Below, one piece after another: positions 1 through 11,900 of a stretch of DNA of 64,000 bases (positions are counted from its first letter, which is position 1; each line of letters begins with the position of its first letter). The stretch comes from Lumbricus rubellus. Taxonomy: Eukaryota; Annelida; Clitellata; Crassiclitellata; Lumbricidae. A program made the position numbers and the translations under genes. The stretch lies in contig OX243816.1 in assembly GCA_945859605.1 (NCBI GenBank), positions 26,979,924 through 27,043,923 on the forward strand, given 5' to 3'. A model generated the notes under the pieces. That model was not told the origin of the DNA. It saw only the letters and a program-made list of their open reading frames with translations, and searched no databases.

Positions 1-289
1 GAAGAGTTTTACTCAATTCCACCAAAGGTAGCTAACAAACTGAGTGGTGTTCGTTTGACAGCATTCAAAGTGGGGACATACAATTCAGTTTGGAGATTAA
101 CAATTACTTTTAATACCCGGACCCAGCAGATTTTATTCACACTACCCGGACCCGGCATCTGGTTGAAAAACGGCACCCGGCTATGCCCTGTAGCATACCC
201 GAAGATACGTTTCCATACATTGCTGTCACTTAACTATGATTGATATTGCATTACCAGTATGTATCTTTGAAGTTATTGTTTGCTTTTAG

Positions 290-837
290 CATCCAATCTG
301 AATTTATTGTCTGGAAAGGACACATCTACTGAAGATCAAGAAATGGGAATGCCTGAAGATAAAGACTTGTGCAAGGAGCAGAAGCAGGATGGGGGGATAA
401 AGTCTGTCCTAGGCACAAAGAAGATCCCAGGCAAAGTCAAGGTGATTCTGGAAAAGTGGATGAAAAGGAATTCTGATGCGGAATCTCATGTTCACTATGG
501 CAACAGCCGCGTTAGTGCTCTGATGATGCTTTGTCTGGAAGGTGACTACAAGCCACTGCAGAAGATGATGGTTGAACGTGGCTCCCGAGAACATGTGGCT
601 ATTGTTCCAATTCCATGTGGTAGTAAACTGGTTAAGCCATTTTTTGAACTAGATATGAAGGAAAAGAAGGAAAAGCTTGATTTCACGTTTGATGTTGTCA
701 ATTCACGTTTGGCTGGTTTGAGTATCAATGAGACTTTCGTGAAGGTCACCTGTGATAAAGAAAATATCGAGGCTGTGAGGATTCTACTGGTGAAAGAAGC
801 AAAAGAACTGGTTATAAAAGAAAAGAAAGCAGCAAAG

Positions 838-839
<2 letters not shown>
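290..839 (+). CDS. Internal exon of an unrecognised protein gene
   Basis: A 550-nt open exon bounded by a good acceptor (TGCTTTTAG, ending at 289) and a donor (AAAGAG|GTATAT at 840). The frame enters with two bases of a split codon. It encodes about 183 lysine- and glutamate-rich residues: an acidic N-terminal stretch, a basic segment around KIPGKVKVILEKW, then a more globular part with NSRVSALMMLCLEGDYKPL and HVAIVPIPCGSKLVKPFF, and a KEAKELVIKEKKAAKR tail. I do not recognise the family. Bases 1-27 end in a donor-like G|GTAGCT and would join in phase to this exon, so they may be the preceding exon; that is weak. No downstream exon was found. The donor abuts a (TA)n run. A retroposed fragment is the main alternative. 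Confidence 0.5.

Positions 840-840
<1 letters not shown>

Positions 841-870
<30 letters not shown>
841..870. repeat. (TA)n microsatellite at a splice donor
   Basis: Uninterrupted TA dinucleotides begin inside the intron, directly after the exon ending at 839, so the donor GT is followed at once by the repeat. Confidence 0.9.
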
Positions 871-872
<2 letters not shown>

Positions 873-2573
873 GCCTTAAAAAAATGTTGTATTTCCGGTA
901 ACAGAGCTAAAAAAATTGGGTAGGTAGGTCGGAAAATATTTTTATTTTGTAAAATATTTTTATGCAGTGACTATCCGAAAAAGTATACCTTACTAGTCTT
1001 TTTTGCACGCTGAAACAAAGTACGTGTTCTGAGCAAGTATAAACTGCCTATTTCCCGACTGTCTGCACCTAAAACTGCTCTAGAAACAGTCCTATTAATT
1101 TCATTTTGTTGACGTCTCTTATGTTATGTCAATACAAATGTTAAAAAAAAATTTTGGAAAAAAATTTAAATTTTTTTTTGAAATTTTTTTTTTTACTAAA
1201 AATTTTTTACAAAATTATTTGGGTCGCGGCCGTAAAAATGGGTCGGTCGGGTTACCGGAAACACAACAATTTTTTTTACGCCTTACTGTAAAGTCTTGTT
1301 CTGCATATAGATGATGGCAGTAAATCCAATAGAATTGCATAATTGTGGAATGCACGCTTTGGATAATGAAGCATGTGGTACTGTGGTACACATTCCATTA
1401 ACATTTTGCTATAAAGTTATGATAATGGAATTGTGCTGAAAGGAACTATGCTACAGAATTTCGGTTTGCATATGACATGCTCCTTTCCAGATTTAATCTC
1501 CTTATATGTATTTTTAGAGCACTAATTTTTATCTAGACTTGTTGACTACTTTCTAGAATTGTTTTAATAGATATACACACCTTCTAATTCTAAACAGGCA
1601 GTAAGTCTTTAACACTTCTTAAAAGGTATTATTTTAAGCTATGAAGGACAATAAAGCTACTTGGGTACTTTTCTTAGTCAAGTATCTGTGATCTGCTTAT
1701 CTGATTATGACCCGGCTTTGGTGTAGCGTTGGATGACATCTTGTGTATTATCGTAGTCATTCCTGCTGTATAAAACTTTTCTAATTGCTGTTGATTGTAT
1801 GCATGTCAGAACTTCAACCCAATAGATGAGGTGTCATATTTTCTTATGTACATGCTAACTGCTGAGGGTGTTTCATATGTGTGGGCCTGTCAAAAAACTG
1901 GAAGACCCCCTATCATAATGTGGAAGTCCAGATGATTCGGAACAGAAATTTGCAGTTTATTTACAATATTTGTGGTTTGCAGTGACTAAATATTCCCTAT
2001 TGCATGTGCTTCATTATGGTTCCCACTAAACATTACAGTTGAGGAGTTTTGCATCGATGTCATTTCAGGGATGTCGTCTGACTGATGAACTGTGAAAACA
2101 CATTGTCACTATAGTTTTTAAAAATAGTTTATTGTACATAGTAAATTCGTGTGCTTAATTATGTTTTGATTGGATCGTAAATTGTCTGCATTTCAGTGCG
2201 CTGACTGATTCTGGAACTGCGACCTCATCACCTGGTAATTATTATCGGCTTTTTATCTGCACTATGATTGGATTCTTTCAGTGAAATTTGTTTTGGGAAT
2301 AACATGTTATTCATATATATCACATTTAAAAGATTTGTGCATTGCTATTGGAATAGTTCAGCTGCATAAAGGTTATGAGTTGATCTTATGCTTTAATCGA
2401 CATGGTGTTTTTGGGAATTTGATACTGTGTGTAGTTTTTCTTGTGTTGTATAAAAATTGAATTGAACTAACGATCTTTAAAGTTTCAATAATGCGTGATA
2501 TTCAAACTGATTAATGTTACATTGGTGGCCATTGTAATCAGGATTTGCGATTGACAGACAACAAGTTGTTAGC
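871..2573. other. Non-coding stretch, no gene seen
   Basis: AT-rich sequence with homopolymer A/T runs at 1140-1220 and an AATAAA at 1650-1655 that could serve as a polyadenylation signal for the plus-strand gene on its left. No coding exon or repeat boundary could be supported. Confidence 0.4.
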
Positions 2574-2581
2574 TGTATAGA

Positions 2582-2882
2582 CAAGGCCGTAGCTAGGGGG
2601 GTGTTTTGGGTGTTTGAACACCCCCCGAAATGAAAAATGTAAGAAATAATATAACACATTTACTAGTACATGATGTAAAAACCATAAAATGAAACCATGA
2701 AAACACCCCCGAAATGAAAAATTCAAAAAATAATAATAGAATGCATTCACTAGCAAATAATGAAAAAAAACATGAAATTAGGCGAAAAATTGTAAGAAAG
2801 TCGTTTCTGACGACTAAAAAAGTCATCAGAAATTCTCCCTTGAAGAAACACCCCCCGAAATCAAATCCTGGCTACGGCCTTG
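2582..2882 (+). mobile_element. hAT-like MITE, family A copy 1
   Basis: A 301-bp non-autonomous element. Ends are CAAGGCCGTAGC and GCTACGGCCTTG, flanked by near-identical 8-bp target duplications, TGTATAGA (2574-2581) and TGTATAAA (2883-2890). The interior has repeated CACCCCCCGAAATGAAAAAT blocks and a GACGACTAAAAAAGTCATC hairpin-like motif. A second copy lies inverted at 6730-7031. An 8-bp duplication is typical of hAT transposons; no coding remains. Confidence 0.88.
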
Positions 2883-3442
2883 TGTATAAATGACCTGGGT
2901 ACCTAGAACTTAGGAGACAGGAACTGACATTACGTCGAATGAAATTCTAAACAACTGAATGTCAGTAGTTTGTAAAGTTTTGAAACTGCAGCCAAACGCT
3001 TTCCCATATCCGATGTTTGGCCAGCAACATGAGGTCTGGTAGAGCATATAAAGCACAATCATCGCATGCAATTTGTGGAGTTTATTGTGCAAAAGAAATA
3101 AAAACACGGTAAATTGGATATCTGTACCAAATTCCGGGAAGAATCATCCCTTTAACTTATTCCCCGAGAGGCAGCTGTGAGTGTGGGGTATTGGCATCAT
3201 CATTTTTCTTGGCCTCAACACATGGGGCACCTCGTCAGAGCTTCACATCTGAGCTTCAAACTGACAGTAGGCCTATACGGTTATTATAGGCATTTGATTA
3301 TCGAGGAGTGGTGGAAATACTTGGCACAGTAAAACAGTTTCTGTAACGTATTGCTGATGCTTTGCATTTCTGCTTTATTGACAGCAGCGATGCTGAAGGC
3401 GACTGCTCAACGGATGACGAAAGCAATGTTAGGCAAAAAGAG

Positions 3443-3582
3443 CAAACGCATGAAGATGTCTTAAACGCATGAAGATGTCTTAAACGCATGAAGATGTCTT
3501 AAACGCATGAAGATGTCTTAAACGCATGAAGATGTCTTAATCGCATGAAGATGTCTTAAATGCATGAAGATGTCTTAAAGTC
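3443..3582 (+). repeat. 19-bp tandem minisatellite, 7 copies
   Basis: Seven near-perfect copies of AAACGCATGAAGATGTCTT; the last two vary at one base each. The sequence just upstream (3389-3480) reads as a short acidic peptide (DSSDAEGDCSTDDESN) that the repeat terminates, so the array may have grown at the end of a small coding fragment. Confidence 0.85.
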
Positions 3583-5169
3583 TCTGATCAAGTGCTTACG
3601 GCTCTTCGATTCTGAAAAAGGATAGTTTCAACTTTATCATACATCTACGTTTTGCAACTTTTCATACACTGAGTTTTGATGTATATGCACTCATGTTAAA
3701 TTAAGTTTTTTACCCTCAAGTTTACTGTTTATGATTTAGCAACAAAGGTTGTTGCACGTTACTCAGCCACGTTTAAATCATTTCTATTTGTGGAAATTGT
3801 GGCTTAAAAACTGTAGTTAATTATTTAAGCTGTTTTTTTTACGCAGAATGGAAGTTATTCTGATGTTTCTTTCTGAATGTTAATTTAAAAAGTTGCTATT
3901 TTAAGATTATTCAAATCAATTCAGAATTGTTTTTTTCTGAGAAATCCACTATAAATGAAGCAAGGCAAAAGCAAGCATAAAGTAAATTATATAAACTGGG
4001 TAAATAAAATGAAAAGCATATCTTGAGCATATAGAGTGGATCCTCAAAACGGGTTAACCAGAAAAGGACAGGTCCCGCTAGATGTGGGTAATTCTCAATT
4101 GAATATGGTGAAAGGAACGTCATATGATAGAAAAGCAGGAAGAACGAGTCATGAAATGACATTGGCATTCAATAATAAGCACAATCCATCAGTAGTTGAC
4201 AATAAACCATAACAAAAGAAACAAAATGAAAGATCATTGACATTATAACTTATAATATGCAGTAAATGTTGCAGAGCTTAATCAGTAATCACACTAAAGT
4301 CACAGACAAAGCTAGGCAACGTTTCGTAAAATTCTTTTGCATGCTTTTTCGCTAGGCCTAATTAAGAGATTATTAAAGGTTTTGCGTAGCCTATAAGTCT
4401 ACTGGTTGACCAATAGGGCAATAGGCCTATGCTTGTAATTGCAGTCCTATGATATAAATGATATTGCAGTTGTAGGCTATAGGGTTTAGGCCTACTCAAA
4501 ATAAGGCTGTCTCAATGCAAAGTTAGAAGTACAGCGCAATGATGCCAACTATAATACATTACAGTCATAATATGACTTAAAATATAGAACTACTGGCCTA
4601 GGCTAGGCCTACTTTGGAATGTCTTGTCTACATTTCTTCTGCCTTTACCTTAGTTGTTCAAGACTTTTTTCGTTTTTTATTTTTCCCCAAACATAGGTTT
4701 TTGTTTTTTTATCTTTCGTGTCGTTTTATTACGTTTTTAATGTATTTTTATATATATTTTATTTACTGTCAGTTACTATTTTCCTTATTTTTGTCTGATT
4801 TTCCTTGCGTTTTCACAGTAGGCCTACTGTCGAGGATTCAGCTAAACAATGTCATTGTTTTGGCCTAATTGTTTAACTCATCAATATATGCAGTATTGTA
4901 GTAGGTCCCTGCAAGAAATAAAATTGTCCTATATAAGTAACAATTTTAAGTACAATACATATTTAGTACACATCTATAGTCTTTACTTTTGATTAGATTT
5001 TAAATGCGTTATGTCGATCAGCATGAACTTAAAAGCGGACTTATGGTTAGGCCTACAATTCAAATTTGAAAAGATTTAAATGCCTTTAAGTTTTCTCAAT
5101 TTCTTATTAAACCAAAATTGTAAGCTAAAAAAACTTGTAGATTAATGTAACTTATAATTGATTTTGACC
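3583..5169. other. Non-coding AT-rich stretch
   Basis: No exon seen on either strand. From about 4300 the TAGGCCTA/TAGGCTA motif becomes frequent (for example 4429, 4488, 4601, 4818, 5050). Confidence 0.4.
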
Positions 5170-5177
5170 TACTTATA

Positions 5178-5480
5178 CATGGGCGTCCGCAGGAATTTTT
5201 CTAGGGGGGTGCAAACTTTTAAATAATTGTCACATGGTCTAAATTTAATGGGTGACAGTTTGAATTTCCATATTACCACGAGAGTGTCCTATAGCCTACA
5301 TATAGGCTACAATCTACATTATGCGCCCAAAGAAAGATATATAGGTTCAACTTGTAGAACGAATCGATAATCACATTGAAAATCGCGTAGCAATGTGCAC
5401 AACCAAATAATCTAAATTTATGTGCAACTATGCAAAAAATTCAGGGGGGCGCAGTTGCGCCCCCGCTGCGGACGCCCATG
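5178..5480. mobile_element. hAT-like MITE, CATGGGCGTCCGCAG ends
   Basis: A 303-bp element with perfect terminal inverted repeats CATGGGCGTCCGCAG / CTGCGGACGCCCATG and a perfect 8-bp target duplication TACTTATA (5170-5177 and 5481-5488). Subterminal G-rich and C-rich tracts could also pair. No coding capacity. Confidence 0.9.
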
Positions 5481-5992
5481 TACTTATAAAGTTTTGTTAT
5501 ATGCCGCGCTTAAGATAACAAGGTTTTTAAGTTTAAAATGCAGTTTAAGTTTGTTAGATTCTATTTCCATCATTTTTTTTATTACATCTCTTAGCCTTTA
5601 CAAACACAATCATGATAAATAGATTTTACATTTTTACTTATCTAATGTAGGCTAATTACCTCAATACAAAATTTAAGAAGTTCAATGCATTTGCAATAAT
5701 AAAAAATTAAAATAATTATATTAAAGTTTTACATATGTCTACTAGGCTACTTGGAATGCCTTGTTCACAGTTCATATGCCTTTGCGAATGCATGAGAAGC
5801 AGATTTCACAGTTTTACTTATTAATCGAAGTCTGAAAGCGCCTTTTGCGATTAAGGTCTGCATTATTTGGTGGGCATAGGCCTATCTATAGTTGAGACGG
5901 AACGACTATTTTGGTATGGCTACACAAAAGACCATGCACTGAACACAGAGGGCGTTTCTTCTTCGAATGACTGCAGCTGCGAATGTCATCTT

Positions 5993-8900
5993 CTAATCTT
6001 CAATGCGGTCGGATGCTGCTTCTGAAGCCACACGAAGAATTCGCAGAACCTGATGTCTTCCGGACGCAAAGAAAAACCTAAAACACGACGAATAATAATT
6101 GCTTCTGCGTTAGTTACATTAGGTCAATGTCAATCATTTATTAAGAGCACGCAATAGCAATTTAAGTCTTCCGTGGTCTTTGGAAGTTTGGGTCATGTTC
6201 TTGGTGGTCTATATAATATTTTATTATGGCCAATGGGGCTTCTCCGTAGAGGCTGTGGTCCTGGCAAGTCCTACTGGTCCTCAGAGGTCGCGCAACAAAA
6301 CAGCATAATTTATGTTGTGTGGCGGAGGTTGGTGCTATGGATGACCTCTAGGCCCTATCCATTCCTAGATGTCTTTGTCTTTCTCACATTAAAACTCCAG
6401 ACCAAGCAATTATTAGATCGATGCCTTAAGGCCTATTACCCTCCAATTCTCGGCCCAGACGACACCCGCCTTAGTAGTTGTTCCGCCCCTCTGATCCTAT
6501 GGTAACTCGACCCGGACCACCTCGGACTACTCGTACGGACAACCCTTTTGACTCAACGCAGCGCTCGTGAATAAGCTGGTGCCCCGCGCTTGGCTTTCAA
6601 TAGCGCTTTAGAAATTTCGAGATTACGATTATTATATCGATGCATGATCGACATCTGCATTCGATGAACATGCGTAGTAGATCGACCTACGTAGTAGTAC
6701 GAACGCTTCACTGTCGCTCCGCACCCATCCAAGGCCGTAGCCAGGATTTGATTTCGGGGGGTGTTTCGTCGGCGGAGAATTTCTCACAACCTTTTTTTAG
6801 TTATCGGAAACGGCTTTCTTACCATTTTTCGCCTAATTTCATGTTTTTTCATTATGTGCTAGTGAATGCATTCTATTATTTCATACATTTTTATATTTCG
6901 GGGGGTGTTTTCATGGTTTTATTTTATGGTTTTTACATCAAGTGCTAGTAAATGCATTAATTTATTTTTTACATTTCCCATTTCGGGGGGTGTTCAAACA
7001 CCCAAAACACCCCCCTATAGCTACGGCCTTGCACCCATCGACGTATATTGGTCGCACCGCATTTGCCAGCATGAGTCTATTCGTGCTTGAACTGTGGTTC
7101 ACGGATACAACGTAGATAGGCACATCGTTTAATCTAGACGTCTCCGGGGAGGGGGAGAAGTTCCCCCAGGATAAAGGGGAATTTGCTCCCAAAAAGAGAC
7201 AATTAAATGACTTAATAAAAGGTCAGCACTTTTTAAAGTAGGCTTATAGAATGAATGTAGGCCTAACATTGTACCAATGCAGACGAAAAATTATCTGTAT
7301 TTGATATATTGTTTCTATTGTAATGTTCACATAATTCCTAAAGCGATAGCTAATATTGCAACTTATAGCCTAGTCCTACCTGTACAGCAGTCCTGCCAGA
7401 ACTGCTCCCAAAAATGGTCCAACCCAGTAGATGTAATGGTAAGTCCAGGGGTCAAGTGAAAGGTCACTGATGACGACAGCTGGTCCGAAACTACGAGCCG
7501 GATTCATTGAGCCGCCTGTTAAGTTGCCTCTGCAATTGAAGAACAACGACAAGACATACAAATACAATTATGCAATTCAACTGGACGTTGGTGTCACCCT
7601 CTTTCAAGGTCGGATACAGAAACTTTGGACGGGGGCCTGGGGGGCCAAAAATTCTTGGTCTTGGGTCCGGGAAAATTTTTTGGCCTCGGGTCTGGAAAAT
7701 TCTTCTTTTGTATCCGCAAAAAAAGTTGATGGCCTTTTTTTAGTCCTCAGATTCTGACTTCTATAGAAAAACATGCCATTTCCAAATGGGGGGGGGGCCG
7801 CAATGCATGACTATTTCTTAATAGGGGGGGGGGCCAAATTGTACAATATATACATTGCTCCACAGCATGTTCAATCCAAATGGGGGGGGCCACGATACAT
7901 GGGAATTCTAATTGGGGGGGCCATGGCCAGAAAAGCCCCCCCCCCCAGGGTGAGAATTGCCGAGGGGTTGGGGGGGTTCAACCCCCCAGTCTTTCTTGGA
8001 GCCCCATGTTAAAGTATGTTTTTCATATCCCAATTTCAAGTTTATCATAGGCCAACCCCCCCCCCCCCAGTTATTTTTCCACAATTCTCATACTGGATCC
8101 GCCCCTGCCCTCTTTACAAAGCTCAGAAGTGCACACACGTTTTGACGGCGCGCAACTGCAATTATCATTGCAGAGCAATATTTGTGAGTGAAGGACTTGC
8201 TCAATGGCTCTCAGACGGGGATCGAACCCGCGTACTCTCCGCATTACAGACCGACCGCTCTAACCAATCGGCCACCGCACCTATATAACATTATTTCAGC
8301 ATGAGCCTAGCTGTCGTCGTAAGCAGCAGAGCTGTCGTCATAAGTGCTATGCATGACTCTCTGTATGAGCACCTGTCATAGCGCCCCTTCAAGATTTCCA
8401 CTCAGAGGCGCTTCCGACTACAGCGCAGACACCGAATCGAAGTTTCACGCCAATATTATTCGATCCGAGTGAAGGACATGCTCAGGGTCTTTACACGGCG
8501 GCTTGAGGCGGATTCGAACCCGCAACCTTCCCGTCTCCAATTAAGGCAAAACATACCCTCAACACCACCGCATCACACTTTTGCTGTTGTCTTCATATCG
8601 CCATCGTTGCATCATATTGTTGCACGCGCATAATTAATTACTATATATAGTCTCAGTCGTTTATACCACCGCCACGATCACCACTCTTTTTTCGACCATA
8701 AAACCTCTGCCCCTGCACCAGAAGAAGAAGAATAAATTACATGTAGACCTACTCCAAAAGAATTCTGTGGTGAAGACTAATATTATATTATAAGGCCATA
8801 TACATACCCGGACGCGATGTCTGCGAAGACGGTCAACCCGATGGCGAGAGGAGCGAATGGACTTTGTCGGTCAACGGCCATCATGAGGACGGTCTGGCAG

Positions 8901-11900
8901 AGCACGAACGTCATGATGACCTCCAGCAACAGACCTTGGAACTCCGACATACCAGGGCTGATATGGTGAGTACCTCCGGCGATTGACATGTACACCGTTT
9001 CGTTGGATTTCGGCGCCACAGGAAACGACAGGACGGCCTGCATGCATGGCATGATGTAGGTATACAGCAGACACAATTCAACCTATACTAATATCATCGT
9101 TGGCAATATTAATATACAGAGTTACTTATTGGAGTTAATTATATTATTTCACAGATGTCAGACAAGGTTTTGACAGCTGCTCATATGTCATAGAGCATAA
9201 TTATAATAGGGCACTGCGGGAGATAAGCTATAGGCCTAGATACTGCTTAGGGTGCTGGATCACTGCATGCCTTCTATTGAGTATCACTATACTGACATTT
9301 GTGTCGAGAGGTTGGACCGGTTGGTCCCTGGTTGACTCAGCTATGACAAGTCAGTGGACAAAAGAAACGGCAAGGGAGAGGACCGTAGAAAGAAGAGCTA
9401 TCCAGTGTGAGAATTGTGAAATAATAACTGGGGGTTGAACTATGAATCACTTGAAATTAGGGTGGTGTAAAAAATTGACTTTACAATGGGGTTCTAAGAA
9501 AGTCTGGGGGTTGAAACCCAAACCCTCTTGGCAATTCTCACCCTGGAATTATCTATGGCATTCATATAGTTGTCATTCGTGATTAGATTGATTAAGGGAC
9601 TGCTCTTTTTCTCAACTCTTAGAGCACTGCAAACCAATTTCAGAGAAAGTCTGGAAATCAGTGGAGGTCCAGTGGCGTAGACAAGGAGGGTAACGCGAGC
9701 GAAGTCCAAAGCGGCCCACATTACGATTGGCCTATATAACCGATATCCTATAGGCTAATGCAGCGGTTCTCAACCGGGGGTCCGCGGACCCCTGGGGGTC
9801 CGCGGCGACGTGCTTGGGAGTCCGCGAGCAAGTCCTGAAAATTATATATTTCTTAGTTAAAAACCTAGAAACAGTCAAACAGATAAATTTTTTGTCAATT
9901 TTTCAATATTTCCTCTTTTCAATGGCGACATGAAACTAATAATACGCTGATTAATGACAAATTCATCTGTTTTAGATGGTCGGTTTGTTTCAGTCTCTAG
10001 ATAATAAAAAATATTATATAGGATAATAGAGTTGCACAGTCGCGATAATGCGCCAAAGGCGCAAATTTTTTGGGGGGGTCCGTGACCGTGACCCAAAATT
10101 AAAAAGGGGTCCGTGAGTATGAAAAGGTTGAGAACCGCTGCTATAATGCATGTACATTAATTTGTAGCTGTCAATTCGCGTGTAGGCTATATATATATAT
10201 ATGTAGGCTAGTTGTGTTTGACCGAATCTAATTATATAGATTTCGTGATTCTAGAGCACATTTAAATGTAGCCTATAGGCCTACATGTCTTTGGCTTATG
10301 TCTGATATTGATACGTTCAGCATAAAAAATAGACCACGCAGTAGCCTATCATAATTATTATAGGCCTAGTATTAAGTTAAGTTATGGGAACAGCTAGGCC
10401 TACTTAAGATATAGCCTATATAGGGCCCTAGGCTTACTGAAGAACTTTGAGTCTTTGGATTAATTAAACAAAGGCCGAAGGCCGGCGTTTGAATGTTTGG
10501 TGGACTATATATCGATATAGGCCTACTCAGCAGACTACTTTTCTGAAGGCGCGGGATAGCAGATTCTTCACTAATGCATTGTCCGTCTGAGGAGCTGCTG
10601 TAATAGCTGTATACTCCGACGCTGGGGATTAAGAACAAACGGGGCTGATGATTCGGTCACGTGTCTTTTAACCAAATATTTTCATATAGGCTACTCTCTG
10701 AAGTCAAGCATGAACGGAGTTTATCAGGGGATGGGGGAAGGGGGTATAAGCCCCCCAAGTAGGCCTATATAGAGTCAGTTTTTAAACTATGAAACTGGTA
10801 TCTTTTCCCGAGGTCACCCCCCCCCAGAAGGCCCCAGACTTGAAAATAGTTTGGGGGAAATGGCTAATTTCACGGTCGAAACTTAAATAGAATGACTAAA
10901 AAAGGTCATGTACTTTTTGTCGGAGAAGATTTCGACTGGATGACTAAAAAAAGGAAAACAATTTGGGCGCCGCTCGATCTGGACTAAGTCTCCGTCCCGA
11001 CCAAAGCGCAGGTTTTAAGCCCCCCCCCCCCAAGAACGGAAACCAAACTCCGCCCATGAAGTCAAGCAGAGCCTTAGCCTACTGTATGTAATGTATGTAT
11101 GTATGTATGTATATAAACATTTATATAGCGCCTTACAATAACCTCACGAAGGCGCTTAACGTAGCTACCAGACAGTTCTAAACAAGTGCGTCTTAATTGT
11201 CCTTGAGAATGTTTCATGAGATAAAAGCAATGCAGTATCGCGAATTTTTAATGGAAGACTGTTCCAGTATGAAGGTCCAATGCATGAGAAGGCGCGGCTG
11301 GCCCGCATCACTGTACGGGAGCGTGGGACTATCAAGTCCCCACGAGTCGCAGAGCGCAGAGACCGACGACCTGGTTGGTTGGAGACGGGGATACAGAGCT
11401 CACTAATATACTCCGGAGCCCGGCCAACCATTGACACTCGTCCCATGACGATGATCTTGAATGTAATTCTGTCCACGACTGGGAGCCAGTGCAGGGTGTC
11501 ACGCATATATGACGATATATGCGAGAATTTTGGAAGATCAGCGACGACTCTGGCAGCGCAGTTGAGGACAGACTGAAGCTGGCGTATCCGGGACTTTGGG
11601 AGACCCGCAAGGACGGCATTGCAAAAATCCAGTCGGTTCAGCACAAACGAGTGGACAAGAGTGGCGGCGGCTTCGTGTGAGAGTGGCGGCGGCTTCGTGT
11701 GAAATGTACTGTAATAGAAGGCTCTGAAGTCAAGTGGTTAACCTGTCAATCAATAATTATTGATGTAATGTGCAGCACAGTGCTCTGGAGTAGGCCTATA
11801 GGTGGCTCTTCAACATCATTTATTGTGAAGAACGATGCGCAGCTATATACAGATCTACGTAGCAATGATGAATATTGTAGTAAAATGCAGAAACGTTCCT

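Noticed and set aside
3443..3582. CRISPR-like direct repeats
   Set aside because: Units are directly adjacent with no spacers, in an animal genome; a minisatellite.
6173..6505. 110-residue plus-strand ORF beside the last AQP8 exon
   Set aside because: Composition looks random, there are no splice partners, and no recognisable domain.
8208..8282. tRNA gene on the minus strand
   Set aside because: The A and B boxes are good but the acceptor stem does not pair, and a SINE-type tail follows.
7773..8288. ORFs rich in Gly/Pro
   Set aside because: Products of G- and C-tracts in the family B MITE.
11197..11576. Plus-strand ORFs over the CR1 region
   Set aside because: Antisense of the LINE reverse transcriptase fragment.
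11165..11644. Possible endogenous viral polymerase
   Set aside because: The motif order and the 3' tail are those of a CR1-type non-LTR retrotransposon. No viral gene was seen anywhere in the window.
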